Shown piece by piece: positions 47,641 to 59,638 of a stretch of 64,000 nucleotides of DNA. Position numbers and translations under genes: made by a program. The stretch is taken from contig CM041776.1 in assembly GCA_023374045.1 (NCBI GenBank), forward strand, positions 277,597,039-277,661,038, in the 5' to 3' direction. This stretch comes from Limonium bicolor (taxonomy: Eukaryota; Streptophyta; Magnoliopsida; Caryophyllales; Plumbaginaceae). How positions within the stretch are numbered: position 1 is the stretch's first letter; each line of letters starts with the position of its first letter. Under the pieces are notes generated by a model that was not told the DNA's origin, ran no database searches, and saw nothing but the letters and a program-made list of their open reading frames with translations.

Positions 47641-49438
47641 GAAGCGAGTAGACCCTATAGCATGTGACTAGAGTTGATCAAACCTAACCCGACCCTGGAG
47701 ACACCAAAATTCTCACCCCATAACAAAATTTTAAAATAATAAAATAAGAGAGGGTAGTGGCCTTTTTTTTTCAAAACGTATTTACTTGAATGCCAAAATG
47801 AGACCACTGACAATTTTTTTTAAATCAATTAATTTTCATGCATTTCAGAAAAAAAACTATATTCTTAGAAGACAAATTTCCAACAATAATCTAGTTTCAA
47901 ACCCACCTCTTTTATTTTTTTGCTTACTTTACTATCTTATTTTTATGTATTTTGTTTTATTTCATTTTAGTGTGCTCTATTTTATTTACTTATCTATTTG
48001 TCGATTCCTTTTTATGTTAATTTATGCTATTTTATTACATGTTTATTTTATATCATTTCATTGGTTTTACTATTAGTATTTATTTTTATTTATCATTATT
48101 TTTAGAATTATTTTCATCAGGGACATTTTATTATTATATTATTTTTATTATTATTTTCATCATCCAAGGAGCGTACATGCTCCGCTCACTTTCTCTTTTT
48201 CCACGTAAAAATCTGCACCTCTTTCATTCTCTTCTTTTCCTGTAATTTTACAAACCGCCACTGTCAAACGAGGAAGACCCACTTCATCTGTTCACTTTTC
48301 TTCATCTTAGCAATTTTGCAAACTCAACTGGCGAACAAGGAAAACCCGTGTCTGTTACTGCCTTCACTATTGCTGGTGAGCAAGCAAATCTTGCTGGCGA
48401 ACAAAGAGTAACCTTGCTCTACGCTTCTCTTCACTGAAATCAGCCACCTCCACCGTCTCCTTCGAATCCCTCTCTCAAAGATGAACAAAAGAGCCCTAAA
48501 CAACGAGCTGGTGACCCTACATCGACTCCAGTCCCCCGACAAGCCAAGGTTCGAGTGCATCTGGTTTCCACCGTTGTAGCTACCTTGCGCGCCCTTTGAA
48601 GTATATAACCATGAAACGTTTGGCATGTAGAACCCTGAACCGGAGGTGAGGGTCACTTTACTCCCTTTTTTTTATCTGATGTTGAATTTTTTTGAGTTGG
48701 TTGATATCTTTGGTTCATTGATGACATCTAATTTTTGGATTGGGAGTGTACCTTGTTCAGTAAGTGTCGGGACAACCGATTCTCGTTTGTTGTTCTTACG
48801 AGCTTCGGGTTCAATGTCATGTTTCAAGCAACTGGAATAGAGGATTATGATCTTTCTTCCTGGCGCTAAACTCACCACTCATTTCTACACTTGGTTTTAG
48901 TTCATAATATTGTCAATCGGATTTGTTTGAGGTACCCATTAAGTTAAATCGCATGTGCCTTCTGGTTTGTTATCTAGGGAGAACAGCTAATGATGACATG
49001 GTTTGTTGAAGAATTCAATTCCTCTGGCTTTACGTTGTTACGGGCATTAAATAAATACTGACTATATACTTGCCCGCATTTTTTTCTCTCACCTTTCCGC
49101 TTTCCAATGTTCATGTGACGGACTGACTCCTCTCTCTCTCTCACGAACCTGGCGAAAACAGAAAGATGAAAGAGACCGGTCCTTTTATTGCTAAAGGTCC
49201 GTTCGTTTTCAGCGAAAAAAATGGGCATGGCAACTTTTTCTACAGCTCAGACCACCTCTCACCTGCGTTTATCTCGTATTGTCGAACAGATTCTGAGTAG
49301 GAAGATTATTTTCCTTCGGGCCCCACAAAATGAACACTCAAGATTAAATAGTCTCTGGATCAAACGCTTGTTATAGGAGCATTTTTAATAATCTAGAGGG
49401 CTCCATTTTATGTTATAAGTTTGAGAACGGGCAGTATG
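47641..49438. other. Intergenic DNA, no gene supported
   Basis: Low-complexity T-rich stretch at 47890-48170 (TTTTATTTATT...). 48170-48900 has open frames on both strands but no recognisable protein. A phrase of the TTTTATTGCTAA/ATGCTACATATTCCA type near 49185-49450 begins the duplicated first-exon region. Confidence 0.4.
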
Positions 49439-50092
49439 CTACATATTCCACTCCAATGCGCTCCTTTTTCTTGCTCCCATCTTTCTCCGATTTCTGATCC
49501 TTTTCCCACTAACAAATACTCTTTCTGGATTTTGTCCCTGTGTTTCCTCTCTTTATTGCACGGTAGGACGAAGGATGAGCTTCTTGGTAGTTGAAATTAA
49601 TCATCCTTCAGATGCACCTCAACTGGAAGTTGCTGCCCAGTGAGATTCATCCCCAACTAGCACCAGTCAGAAACGAAGATGGAGAAGTGCTTTCATTTGA
49701 GGGTTCTATCCATTTTTATCTTTTGCTGCGTCTATGTCGACTCTTACAGTCCTCCCGGCTCTAAGGACCCTATCCGGTTCATGCCAGGTTCGTTCCTTTG
49801 TTACCTCTCTCGAGTCTCCTTTTCTCTTTCTCCAATTCTTACCGTAAATGTGTATATTAATGGGCGCCTTTAGCCTTGGTTTTGCTAGTCTATTTTCGTT
49901 TAGGATGTTTTTTTCTGTGAATTGTTGTTTATAAATTCAACTGATCTTGGCGGTGCTAAGTAACTATTGCCCTGAATTACTTGTTTCTTTTCCTTTTCAG
50001 TTTACTTGTTTGTTCTTTCTTCCCGCAATTTTCAACACATCCGTTGATCTGCTGGATAAATTTGTTGGGTAGCTGGTAAAGAGGAAATATTT
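49439..50092 (+). repeat. Direct duplication of a first-exon region, upstream copy
   Basis: About 650 bp aligned with 52338-53008. Both start GCTACATATTCCA, share the 5'-UTR-like CTTCTTGGTAGTTGAAATTAAT and an ATG-led exon (49679-~49788), and end with GTAAAGAGGAAATATT. The exon encodes a signal-peptide-like stretch (LRVLSIFIFCCVYVDSYSPP, then GSKDPIRFMPG) followed by a plausible GT donor. I do not recognise this N-terminus. After 50092 this copy runs into the F-box inverted repeat instead of the downstream gene. Confidence 0.75.
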
Positions 50093-50464
50093 GTAGAAGC
50101 TTACGTCTTCTCTCAATACAAACAGCAAAATTAGTACTGTTTATGATTCATTGTAAAGTGCAAACTTTAATCTTGTTTTGTTTATATATATATATATATA
50201 AGGGTTGTCAGATAACTCAGATTAAGCCAAGAAAAATGTGTTAGTGGGTTGTACACAAATATATATGATCACATACATTGAAGGAGAGATCGTGAGAGAA
50301 AGATTAATTGAATATGGGAGAACTAGTTTCATTACATTGCATTTTTCTATTACTATAAGGTTGACGTGGTTTTTATGTATGCTAATGATTGTGGCTTTTT
50401 TTCCCTCTTTTGGGGTAGATACCAAGTGCTATTGTTTTTGTTTTAGTTAATATCCTCTAGTTAA

Positions 50465-51150
50465 TAGACATAATTAGTAATCTACCAGATTATGTGGTCA
50501 ATCGTATCCTTGAACAGTTACCTTTGATTGACGGAGTAAGAACTAGTGTCTTGTCTAAAAGTTGGAGACTAAGATGAACTTGTTTTTCATCTTTGTTATT
50601 GGACGATAGATTCTACGCTGATGTTGAGAAATATAGCAAAGATCTTCCATTGAAACATGTGGACTTAATAAGTAGCCCCCTGTTACAACATGTCGGCTGC
50701 ATTTAGAAGTTCTCCCTGTTCATACCTAAGGACTATCTGCCAAACTTTTCACTATTTGAGCCCTCAATCTGCTTTGCGACAAAGAGTAATAGTATCGAGA
50801 CAAGCTGGAGGATATTTTTTTGCTACCTATTTTGCCTTATTGTATCTTTTATTCGGTGATTCTGAGAAATTTGTCTATCAGTGGTTTTCAGTTGAGTCTT
50901 CCATCTTGGTTTGAAGGATCACCTAATCTCACTCGCTTGGTGTTGCATATGTCAAACTTTCCTACAACTACTACAATGTCCTATTTGTTTATGTTTGTCC
51001 ACGACTTGAAGAAGTCAGATTGACAGGACTGTTGTTTGTTCATCAAGTTCTTGAACTCAAGGCTCTAAAACTTTGCAGTTTAAGTGTGTGGGGAAATTTC
51101 AAGGACATCAATGTTCCAAATGCAAGAATTCTTGAATATATCGAGGTATG
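50465..51150 (+). pseudogene. F-box/LRR (FBD-type) gene fragment, left arm
   Basis: Encodes IISNLPDYVVNRILEQLPLI, then DGVRTSVLSKSWRLR, a canonical plant F-box. It continues in LRR/FBD-type style (LLLDDRFYADVEKYSKDLPL). A TGA after WRLR replaces the Trp codon still present in the right arm (WRLRWTCLSS), and further stops follow. F-box proteins are substrate adaptors of SCF ubiquitin ligases; this copy cannot make one. Confidence 0.8.
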
Positions 51151-51249
51151 ACCACGTGATATCTCGGATGAAGTAGGCAATTCTGCTAACACGTTCAAAT
51201 TTTGAAATGCTTAGATCAAGTTGAGATTATTTGGCTCGACAGTAACATA

Positions 51250-52016
51250 TCTAAGCACTTCAAAAATTTGAACGTGTTAGTAGAATTGTTTGCTTCATCC
51301 GAAATATCTCGTAGCCATACCTCGACATATTTTGGAATTCTGGCATTTGAAACATTGATGTCCTTGAAGCTTCCCCATACACTTAAACTGCAAAGTTTTA
51401 GAGCCTTGAGTTCAAGAACTTGATGAACAAACTATGGTTCTGTCAATCTGACTTCTTCAAGTCGTGGATAAACATAAACAAAATGGGACATTGCAGTAGC
51501 TGTAGGAAAGTTTGACATATGCAATACCATGTGTGTGAGATTAGAGAACCCTTTAAACCAAGATGGAAGGCTCCACTAAAATCCACTGATAGATAAGTCT
51601 CTCAGATTTACCGAATAGAAGATACCTCAAGGCAAAGTAGGTAGCAAGGAAAAATATCCTCCGACTTCAAAAATATTGTCCCAATACTATTACTCTTTGC
51701 CTTAAAGCAGATTGAGGTCTCAAATAGTGAAAAGCTAGGTGAATAGTCAGCGAGTATAAACAGAGATAGCTTTTGGATGCACCCGGCATGTTGTAACAGA
51801 GGCTACTAATTAAGCTCGCATGTTTCAATGGAAGATCTTTGTTATATTTCTCAACATCAGCGTAGAATCTATCGTTCAGCAACAAAGATGAAAGACAAGT
51901 CCATCTTAGTCTCCAACTTTTAGACAAGACGCTAGTTCTTACTCTGTCAATCAAAGGTAAAGTTTTAAGGATAAAGTTGACTACGTGATCTGATAAATTA
52001 CTAATTATGTCCATTA
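51250..52016 (-). pseudogene. F-box/LRR (FBD-type) gene fragment, right arm
   Basis: Minus-strand copy starting MDIISNLSDHVVNFILKTLP at 52014. The F-box and the following DRFYADVEKYNKDLPLKHAS stretch are open for 115 codons, to 51667, then the frame breaks. It keeps WRLRWTCLSS where the left arm has a stop, so the two arms have decayed independently since duplication. It is too short for a full FBD protein (usually 400+ aa). Confidence 0.8.
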
Positions 52017-52337
52017 ATTAGAGGATGTTAGCTGAAGTAAAACAGGAGCACATGGTATCTACCCAAAAAAGGAAAAAAAAAAGGTCAATATCATTAGCTT
52101 ACAAAAAAGCACATCAACCTTGTAGGATAAAAAAAATGCAATGAAATCAAACTAGTTCTTCCTGACCCAATCTTTTTCTCTAGGTCTCTCCTTCCATGTA
52201 TGTGATCATATACATATTTGTGTACGGCCAACTAACACAATACTACTAATTTTACTGTTTGTATTGAGAGAAGACGCAAGCTTCAACAATACTACACAAT
52301 ATTCATCCGCCTTTTATTGCTAACTTCTTTAGTATGC

Positions 52338-53008
52338 TACATATTCCATCCATTGCGCTCCTTTTTCTAGCTCCCATCTTTCTCCGATTTCTGATCCTTT
52401 TCCCACTAACAAATACTCTTTCTGGATTTTGTCCCTGTGTTTCCTCTCTTTATTGCACGGTAAGACGAAGAATTAGCTTCTTGGTAGTTGAAATTAATTC
52501 AGATGCACCTCAACTGGAAGTTGCTGCCCACTGAGATTCATCCCCAACTAGCACTAGTCAGAAACGAAGATGGAGAAGTGCCCTCAAATGAAACTTTTGA
52601 GGGTTCTATCCATTTTTATCTTTTGCTGCATCTATGTCGACTCTTACAGTCCTCCTGGCTCTAAGGACCCTCTCCGGTCCATGCCAGGTTCGTTCCTTTG
52701 TTACCTCTCTCGAGTCTCATTTTCTCTTTCTCCAATTCTTACCATAAATGTGTATATTAATGGGCGCCTTTAGCCTTGGTTTTGCTAGTCTATTTTCGTT
52801 TAGGATTTTTTTTCTATGAATTGTTGTTTATAAATTCAACTGATCTTGGCGGTGCCAAGTAACTATTGCCTGAATTAGAAGATGATTTGCTTTCTTTCTT
52901 TCTTTCTTTTCCTTTTCAGTTTACTTGTTTGTTCTTTCTTCCTGCAATTTTCAACACAGCCGTTGATCTGCTTGATAAATTTGTTGGGTAGTTGGTAAAG
53001 AGGAAATA
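52338..53008 (+). repeat. Direct duplication of a first-exon region, downstream copy
   Basis: Partner of 49439-50092. The ATG at 52570 opens a short exon (CPQMKLLRVLSIFIFCCIYV, then DSYSPPGSKDPLRSMPG) with a donor-like G|GTTCG near 52687. It continues without a break into the intron-like sequence leading to the 5'-nucleotidase exons. Its phase (one base left over) does not fit the first nucleotidase exon at 53481 (two bases needed), so the two may not belong to one gene. Confidence 0.7.
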
Positions 53009-53480
53009 TTGGACATTTCCCTGGTTTACTAAAACGATTTATCAAACTTTTGATAAGGCTTAGTCAGTTGCAAGTTTTTTGTTATCCTAAATCTTGTACA
53101 TGTTAGAATTAACAACATCAGATGATAGTGATGAATTTCTCTAGGAAATATGTTATATTTATTTCTTCTGGTGGCTAATTGGCCCATACAAATGCTACAC
53201 AATACCACTCTAGATGAAGATTGGTCCCCTAAACCTTAGTCCAGTTCTACGATTTGTGCAATTTCTGTGAACATTGCATATCATTGATATTTAAGGCTAT
53301 CTCATTTGTACATACACTCTGAGCTCAGCAGAGTGGTTCATGAGATCTTTTATGGCATTTTTTATACATTCATGCAAATGTTTTCTCCAAGGTCACAAGT
53401 ATTCCTTTCTGTTATATGTGTCTGCTTGATTAATGAAGCTTCTTGTTGGACTCATTATTCTGAACTTTCTTATTTGACAG

Positions 53481-56400
53481 GTACATCAATGATTATACTT
53501 CAATAGTACCAATGTTACAAATGCTAAAAGACTCTGGCTGGTCAACAATTTTGGTTACAAATAGGTAGTCTTTCTATCTATCATGCCTTGCAAAATTCAC
53601 ATTAAAGGTTCAATGGTGTTTTCACCTAAGTTAATGTTTCGGAGTGGATGCACCTAGTTTCTTAGGGGCATGCTTATAATGGTTCGACTTGGCCACTGAA
53701 TTGCAACATGCTATTGATCAGTAAGATAAGCCACAGCTAGTTCAAAAATATGAAAACGACTAATATCTGCATGATGGTGATAATTAAATTATGAATTTGG
53801 TAGGCTTGGAACCAATGCTGATAAGAGCAAAGAGAAATTAGACTTTTTGATCTGAGTAAATTTGCTTTCCATGTACGCCTAAGAAGGTGATTTCATTATA
53901 CTTTTGTTTTGCTTATACAAATGTAGTAGTGAATTTTCTCTGCCGACAACGTGCTTCCGACTGCAGTACAAGTTCCAGCTTTGATTGGCTTTAGTATTTT
54001 GAAGTTGTCATTACTGGCAGGTTTGACCGCTGTTCATCTTTATAGTCCTAATACATGCATGTGTGTAATATTTTGTTTGAGTTCCGCTAGCTTGCTATGT
54101 ATCAGATACAAAACTGGCAGAATCTGAGCAGCTTGAATATCCATTATCTTTCCTTTGTCCATAGTTCAGCAGCCATGTTTTGTCATCTACGCATGGTTAG
54201 GGTACATATACTCAGTCCAATTCATATGGAATCTGACTTTTGAAAATTGTTGTTTTGCTGAGGCTGCAGAGCCTTTTTTGTCTAGACTGACTGGAAATTG
54301 TAATTTTCCTCACTCTATGCTCTTTGTGGTGCATAAATGTCTGTTTACATTGCATTTTATTTGTTTAAATGCTATGGTGGTATTATAAAAGCATCTTATT
54401 CAAGCAGTGCAAAACCAAGATTTTTCCACGAAGAGAATCCTGCCAATCTTTTCGAGGTTGTTCCCAAGTCTGGGATGCTACTTAACACGGACAATGGAAC
54501 TCCTATGGCTCAGGTGCATGAAATGCTTCCTGCACCTTGTGCATTATCAGTGAAGGAGTTGACTTTATGTTGTTAAAATTTAGTTCTCCTGTTTGTTTGC
54601 AGGTTGCTGATACTATGCCAATTTTGCCTCCCAAAATATCGAACACTTCCTGCACGGTTTTCCTGGTATATTACTGTGCTGGATTATCTTTCACGGATCC
54701 TAGAAAACTACTATATTCTGTTACTGTGAAATTAAGCTACTTTTGTTCCTGGGTTTAGAGCAACTAAGAGGGATGCTTAGACTCAAGTGTTGGTGTCATG
54801 AACTTAATTTCAGGGTGGGAATGTTGCTCATCTGCGCAAGCTGCTCAACATGGGATCCAGTTCGCAGGTAAAACTTGTTGCCTCTTAATTTGTTTTATTC
54901 ATGAGCTATAACTTTTTTGCTTGAATTGGTTTTCTTTATACGCCTCGCTCTTCTCCTTAGAAGAACGTGGCAAGTATTTATATTGTTTCAGTTTAGTTGA
55001 AAAGAAATATCTTTCCATCAGTTAACCAGTGATTAAATCCAGGGGGCTTTGGGTCTCATGTGAACCCTCCCTCCCAAACTTGTAGAAATAATCAAGTTCT
55101 TTAGAATTTTGGACAAAAGTAATCAGTCTTAATGGGATTAATTATTATTCCTTTGTTAGTGTCCCCTCAATATCTTCTGGATCCGTTGTGGAAGCTTCTA
55201 TCTCGACGAAAAAGCCTTAAATTAGTAGTGTATTCCAGGTAAAAGCTGCATTTTTGGAGAGCTTTTTCTTTTTTTTTTTTCTCTTGAAACCCTCATAAAG
55301 ATATCAACTGGCACTAGCTGCTTCTTCAGTAGGTTTTGTTTGATGTTTGATTCACTCGTTAATTAATATCTATTTTTATCAGTAGTCTGATTATATTCCT
55401 GTGATACTCGATCAGTGATTTGTTACCCGCTAAATACTATTGTTATTTATCATTACTGTGTGTCTATGATGTCTGGTGTGGTCTTTCTATTTTCCTGTTA
55501 TTTAATTCTCAGACACTGAACTTTAGAAGGTTCTTTATGTGGGGGATCACATCTATGGAGGCATACTGCGGAGGAAGAAGATTCTTGGTAAAGTTTTTTA
55601 GTTTATGTGAACTCAGTCTTCAATGCTACCAAGTATAATGCACCGTTGCTTTATGTGTGATCGTGTACGAGTTTGTTTGTACCTATGCACCTGTGCGCGT
55701 AAAAGAAAGTGTTGTTCATGCTTGCCTTGTTAAACAGGTTGGAGGACCATGCTGGTTGTCCCTGAGCTTGAGAGAGAAGTCGAACTTCTTGTGGAACTAC
55801 AGGGTACCCGCAGGGTATGATTATCTTCCCCATTTATTTTTTCAGTTATGGATTTTCCCTGCCACTACATATAATTTGGTTTGGAGATTGTTTTAGTACA
55901 AAATAGTTATTTGACCATATTTGGTTGGTTGGCCAATCTATTATTAGCCAATGGGAACTGTTTATAACTGCCAAAAAAATTACCTGCAAAAAATATACTA
56001 TGGTTATTGAACCTGTATTTAGCTCCAATGTCTGACGGACAAAAGATGAATTAACGTATACACCTCTTGGAATAATGTTAACTGCTTGTTCTACATCACA
56101 AGCTTCTGTTTTATCTCCTCTTTTCCTTGTGTATCTTATTTTTTCTTTGATTCTTTGTTATTTCAGTTTTCAATCTTACCTATTTAAGAATTTGAAATGA
56201 ACTTATATAAGAGGTTTTTTATTTGAAAAAATATACAAGAAGTTTTGAAATCATAAATTCATAACAAAGTTTTGTTCTATATCGATATGTTATAATTAAT
56301 TTGCAGTCTTTTTTACAGTTATTACCTTATCCAAATGTCTTTTTCTCTACCTCATATTAGTGTCAAGTTTGTGAATTTGATCTACAAATGTGTATGCATT

Positions 56401-57238
56401 ACCCGTTTACCCCTGGTAGGCTTATTTTGCTCTTGATTTATTTCTTTCGCCTTGCAGCATCTTAGACATTTGAGGACTGAGCGTGGTCACATTGAAGATC
56501 GAATTCATCATATAAAATGGTCCCTGCGGTTAAGTGTGCTTATCTTTCGCCTTGCAAGAGCATTTTCTTTTTTGTTTGTGTGTGTGGTTGGGGGATAGTG
56601 CCCATTTAATCAGTCTATGACATCTTTAACAAAACTTGACCCTTTTTGCATTGGTGCAAGTAGTCTACAGAGTCACCTTGATGAAAATCACAGTAGTCTG
56701 TCAGGCAGGGCCACCTTTTATTAGGCTTAGACTAGATCAGTGGAGTCTCAACTATTTGTCTAAGTCATAATTTCTTTTTGTAGATTCTTTATACTGAGGA
56801 CAACAGGCTTATCTAAAGCTTACATGGAATAGTGCCAAAATGTTTTGACACACTCCTGAAGATTCTGATGTTAAATATCCTGTTCTCCTCAAAAAAGGTG
56901 TGAAGTGTCTTGTATGATTAATTGTTTCTGTTAAGCTTTTATGATCATCTCAGCTTTTGAATTTGAACAAATGCCTTAAAAACCTGTACAAATTGATATT
57001 CACAGGTTTGACGATCTCATGTCCGATTAGAGGGAGAAGCTATCTATGGAATTGAATGATCACGAGGTAAGTAAGCATCAGTTTTTTTATCTCAAATGAT
57101 CGCTTAGTACGTGCACATTTTACTTTATCAGAACGGACCATCATACAGCATTACCTCTTTGCTCTTATGTAGTCTAAAAGGGAGGAGATTCGTTTCGTAC
57201 ACCAACAAGCACAACGTCAGTTGCGTCAAAATGAGTGC
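53481..57238 (+). pseudogene. HAD-type purine 5'-nucleotidase (cytosolic 5'-nucleotidase family), 5'-truncated and disrupted
   Basis: Exons with GT-AG borders: 53481-53564 (YINDYTSIVPMLQMLKDSGW), ~53910-54020 (FDWL, stop, YFEVVITG), 54408-54513 (AKPRFFHEENPANLFEVVP, LLNTDNGTPMAQ), 54603-54665, 54814-54867 (GGNVAHLRKLL), 55530-55587 (VLYVGDHIYGGILRRKKILG), 55738-55814 (WRTMLVVPELEREVELLVEL), 56458-56528 (IEDRIHHIKWSL), 57006-57066, 57173-~57238. The motifs and their order match the plant nucleotidase family that dephosphorylates IMP/GMP. The N-terminal DxDxT catalytic motif exons are missing. A TAG replaces the Gln after FDWL, another TAG lies at 57028-57030, and the conserved C-terminus is not found. 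Remaining splice sites and frames are well kept, so loss is fairly recent. Confidence 0.82.
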
Positions 57239-57566
57239 TTGTGAGTTCCATCAAAAGGTGAGCAACTTTCTTGGCTAACTTAGCTTTTTGGCTTTGGACA
57301 AATTCTCTTACTTGCATGAAACGATTTGAGATACCATTACATTCGACAGAAGCTTGATGGTTATATATATTCCAAAAGGTATATCTGCCAATTATAAGGA
57401 TGTTTTCTGTGCTGAGGTCTGTTTTTGTGTCTTTTTATAGTTTTCATTTCACCAATGTGTGTTTGGTGTTATTTCTTCCCTGCAGCAATGCAAGGATGGA
57501 CAGGATGTGCATCCCTAACAGATTCAAGTTTTGCTGTTGGAATCTATTGGAGTCCATGGAGGTACA

Positions 57567-57781
57567 TGATAGGCGCTATGGTATTAAGTACTCTAGGAGG
57601 CGTCGTTAGGTTTTGTTTGCTGGTTACTTGTGTGTGTTGGGTTATATTCTGTTATTAGTGTTTCTGTTACAGTGAACCAGCGTACATATATATTGTGCTG
57701 GGACTATATTGTTGATCACGTTTTTGAGTAATAAAGAAGTTGGAGGTTATTTTGGGAAGTCTGCGGGCCGTACCTCTATCA
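57567..57781 (+). repeat. Ty3/gypsy 5' LTR
   Basis: 215 bp, TGATAGGCGC...ACCTCTATCA. The inverted end bases TGATAG/CTATCA serve integrase. It reads identical to the 3' LTR at 62394-62608. It contains CGTACATATATATTGTGC, which may hold the TATA element, and AGTAATAAAGAAG, a plausible polyadenylation signal. Confidence 0.95.
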
Positions 57782-57829
57782 TAGGTATCAGAGCCGATTC
57801 GTTCCCGGGCAATCTCACTTTGGGGCTCG

Positions 57830-59638
57830 ATGGTGGTCACGCGAAGCGTAACGCCTGAGATGGAGCAGGCCGCTATCCGAGAGCAGTTGAATGAGGTGAC
57901 AGACAAGGTGGCGACGCTCACCACTGCGGTGGAAAAGCTCGCTGGTATACCGGTGATGGTGGAGAACTTGGCTGTTCTGGTCGCCAATCTCCAGAGGGAA
58001 GATATAGGCGGTCTTAATAGTTCGAGCGAAGGAGACACGCTCCGCCGGCAAGCGTTGGAGAAGGAACATCCCGACCGTCGGGAAATCAAAGTAAGGAAGA
58101 TAGAGTTGCCTATTTTTACGGGTGAGGATCCCCAAGGTTGGATCCATAAGGCGGAGAGGTATTTTTCTCTGAGTAGTATTGCCGAAGTGGATTGAGTTCG
58201 TTCAGCGAGTATTTGCATGGAGGAGGCGGCTCTGTATTGGTTTGAGTGGTTGCAGAATTATGTCGGGTTGCCAGATTGGGGAGAGTTTAAAGCGATGTTA
58301 CTGGAGCGATTTAGTTCCCAAATGAGCAAGAATCGCCTCGACGTCCTTTGCTCTCTTCAGCAAGATTCGTCCATTGAGGATTATTGCAGCCGCTTTGAGT
58401 TCTTCTCTGCGCATCTCCATAGCGTACCAGATGACGTGTTGCAGAGCATCTTCCGAAATGGATTGAAGGACTCGGTGCGAGGGGAATTTGAGATGTACGA
58501 CACTAAGGATCTCCAAGATTTGATGAAAACTTTTAGACGGATCGAAGCAAGAAACGTGTGCATCTCTTCTGGACTGCTTCGCAATCCTAAACTTCCGGTG
58601 GTGAGGGATCGCGCGGCGAATCGTTCTTCTGATTTTCATTCTCCCAAACCATACCTTGGTAATGCGAAGTCTTCGCAAGATAATCCGTCTATCACGGGTT
58701 CAAGGGTTAATCCCCTGCGCGACATCACGAATTCGGTGTCTGGTGTGGGCTCGTCTGCTGGTTCTGGAAAGTCTTCTACCGGTTTGATTTCTTTCAGCAA
58801 ATCGAATATGCGACGAATTTCAGATTCGGAAATGAGTCGTCGTCGGTCGTTGGGTCTTTGTTGTCGTTGTGGTGAGAAGTGGAGTCAAACTCACCAGTGT
58901 CGGAGCGCGGGTCTGCAATTGTTGATTACTGGTGGAGACGATGGGTCTGAGGAAGCTTACGAAATCTCCCCGTCTGTTTCTCAGGGAGGTGATTCTCTTC
59001 TGGAGCCCTTGAGTTCGGGTCTGTCCCAGCTGTCTGTTTTGGGAGTCGTTTCCAGTAGGGCGATGAAGCTGATTGGGACGCTGGCGAGACGGTCGGTTTT
59101 GGTGTTGATCGACAGTGGTGCAACGCACTGTTTCATCAGTGACGCCCTTGTTACCAGTCTTTCTTTACCTCTGGAAGAATCCGTCCCTTTTGGAGTCACG
59201 ATTGGCAATGGCGACACTATCTATCGCAAAGGTATCTGTCGTGACCTGAAACTTCTTCTACAGGGGGCTGAATTCACTCTCGATTTCTTGCCTTTTGAAC
59301 TGTCGGGAGTCGATATAATTCTAGGAATGAGTTGGCTGGAATTACTGGGTGATACTTGCACTAATTGGGGGCGACGTTCAATCAGTTTTTTCTGGGAAGG
59401 TTCAATGATACTCCTTAGCGGTGATCCCAATTATTGTTTTTCTGAAGTGGATGCAAGGAGTATGGTGAAAACCACTTCAGCGCAAGGTGTGGGTTGGATT
59501 TTAACATTGAAGGCCGTGGAGGAAGATGTGGATTTTTCTGTTATCGGTGAGATTGATGATTCCTTGCTGCGAGTTATTTCTCAGTTCAAGGAAGTTTGCT
59601 CGCCGCTTTCATCTCTACCACCCGACCGTTTTTCATAA
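57830..59638 (+). pseudogene. Ty3/gypsy gag and protease part of the polyprotein, broken
   Basis: ATG at 57830 (MVVTRSVTPEMEQAA). The capsid region includes IELPIFTGEDPQGWIHKAER. A TGA at 58193-58195 interrupts it where related elements have Arg (EVD-stop-VRSASICMEEAA); the same frame continues on the other side. A zinc knuckle follows (LCCRCGEKWSQTHQC), then an aspartic protease with LIDSGATHCFIS. The frame ends at a TAA (59636-59638) only because a T5 run (59629-59633) has one T more than needed to join the RT frame. In this family gag and pol are normally one continuous ORF. Confidence 0.9.

Larger units (their letters stand above)
50093..52290. repeat. Long inverted repeat (arms ~1.1 kb) made of F-box gene copies
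   Basis: The left arm, about 50093-51215, pairs with the right arm, about 51250-52290. The outer ends are GAAGCTTACGTCTTCTCTC near 50096 and the inverse GAGAGAAGACGCAAGCTTC near 52267. The inner ends are CACGTTCAAATTTTGAA and TTCAAAAATTTGAACGTG, around a ~30-bp spacer. The arms are similar but not identical; the left one has ~100 bp extra with a (TA)n tract. Each arm carries the F-box fragment described separately. A transcript across the spacer could fold into a kilobase-scale hairpin. Confidence 0.85.

Noticed and set aside
48324..48656. 110-aa minus-strand frame
   Set aside because: No recognisable domain, no convincing splice or neighbouring exons; likely chance.
57486..57566. Last exon of the 5'-nucleotidase
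   Set aside because: After the AG at 57485 no frame matches the conserved C-terminus of the family; left unassigned.
58298..59430. Several minus-strand frames in the gypsy gag region
   Set aside because: They are shadows of the plus-strand gag/protease frame, which has clear domains.
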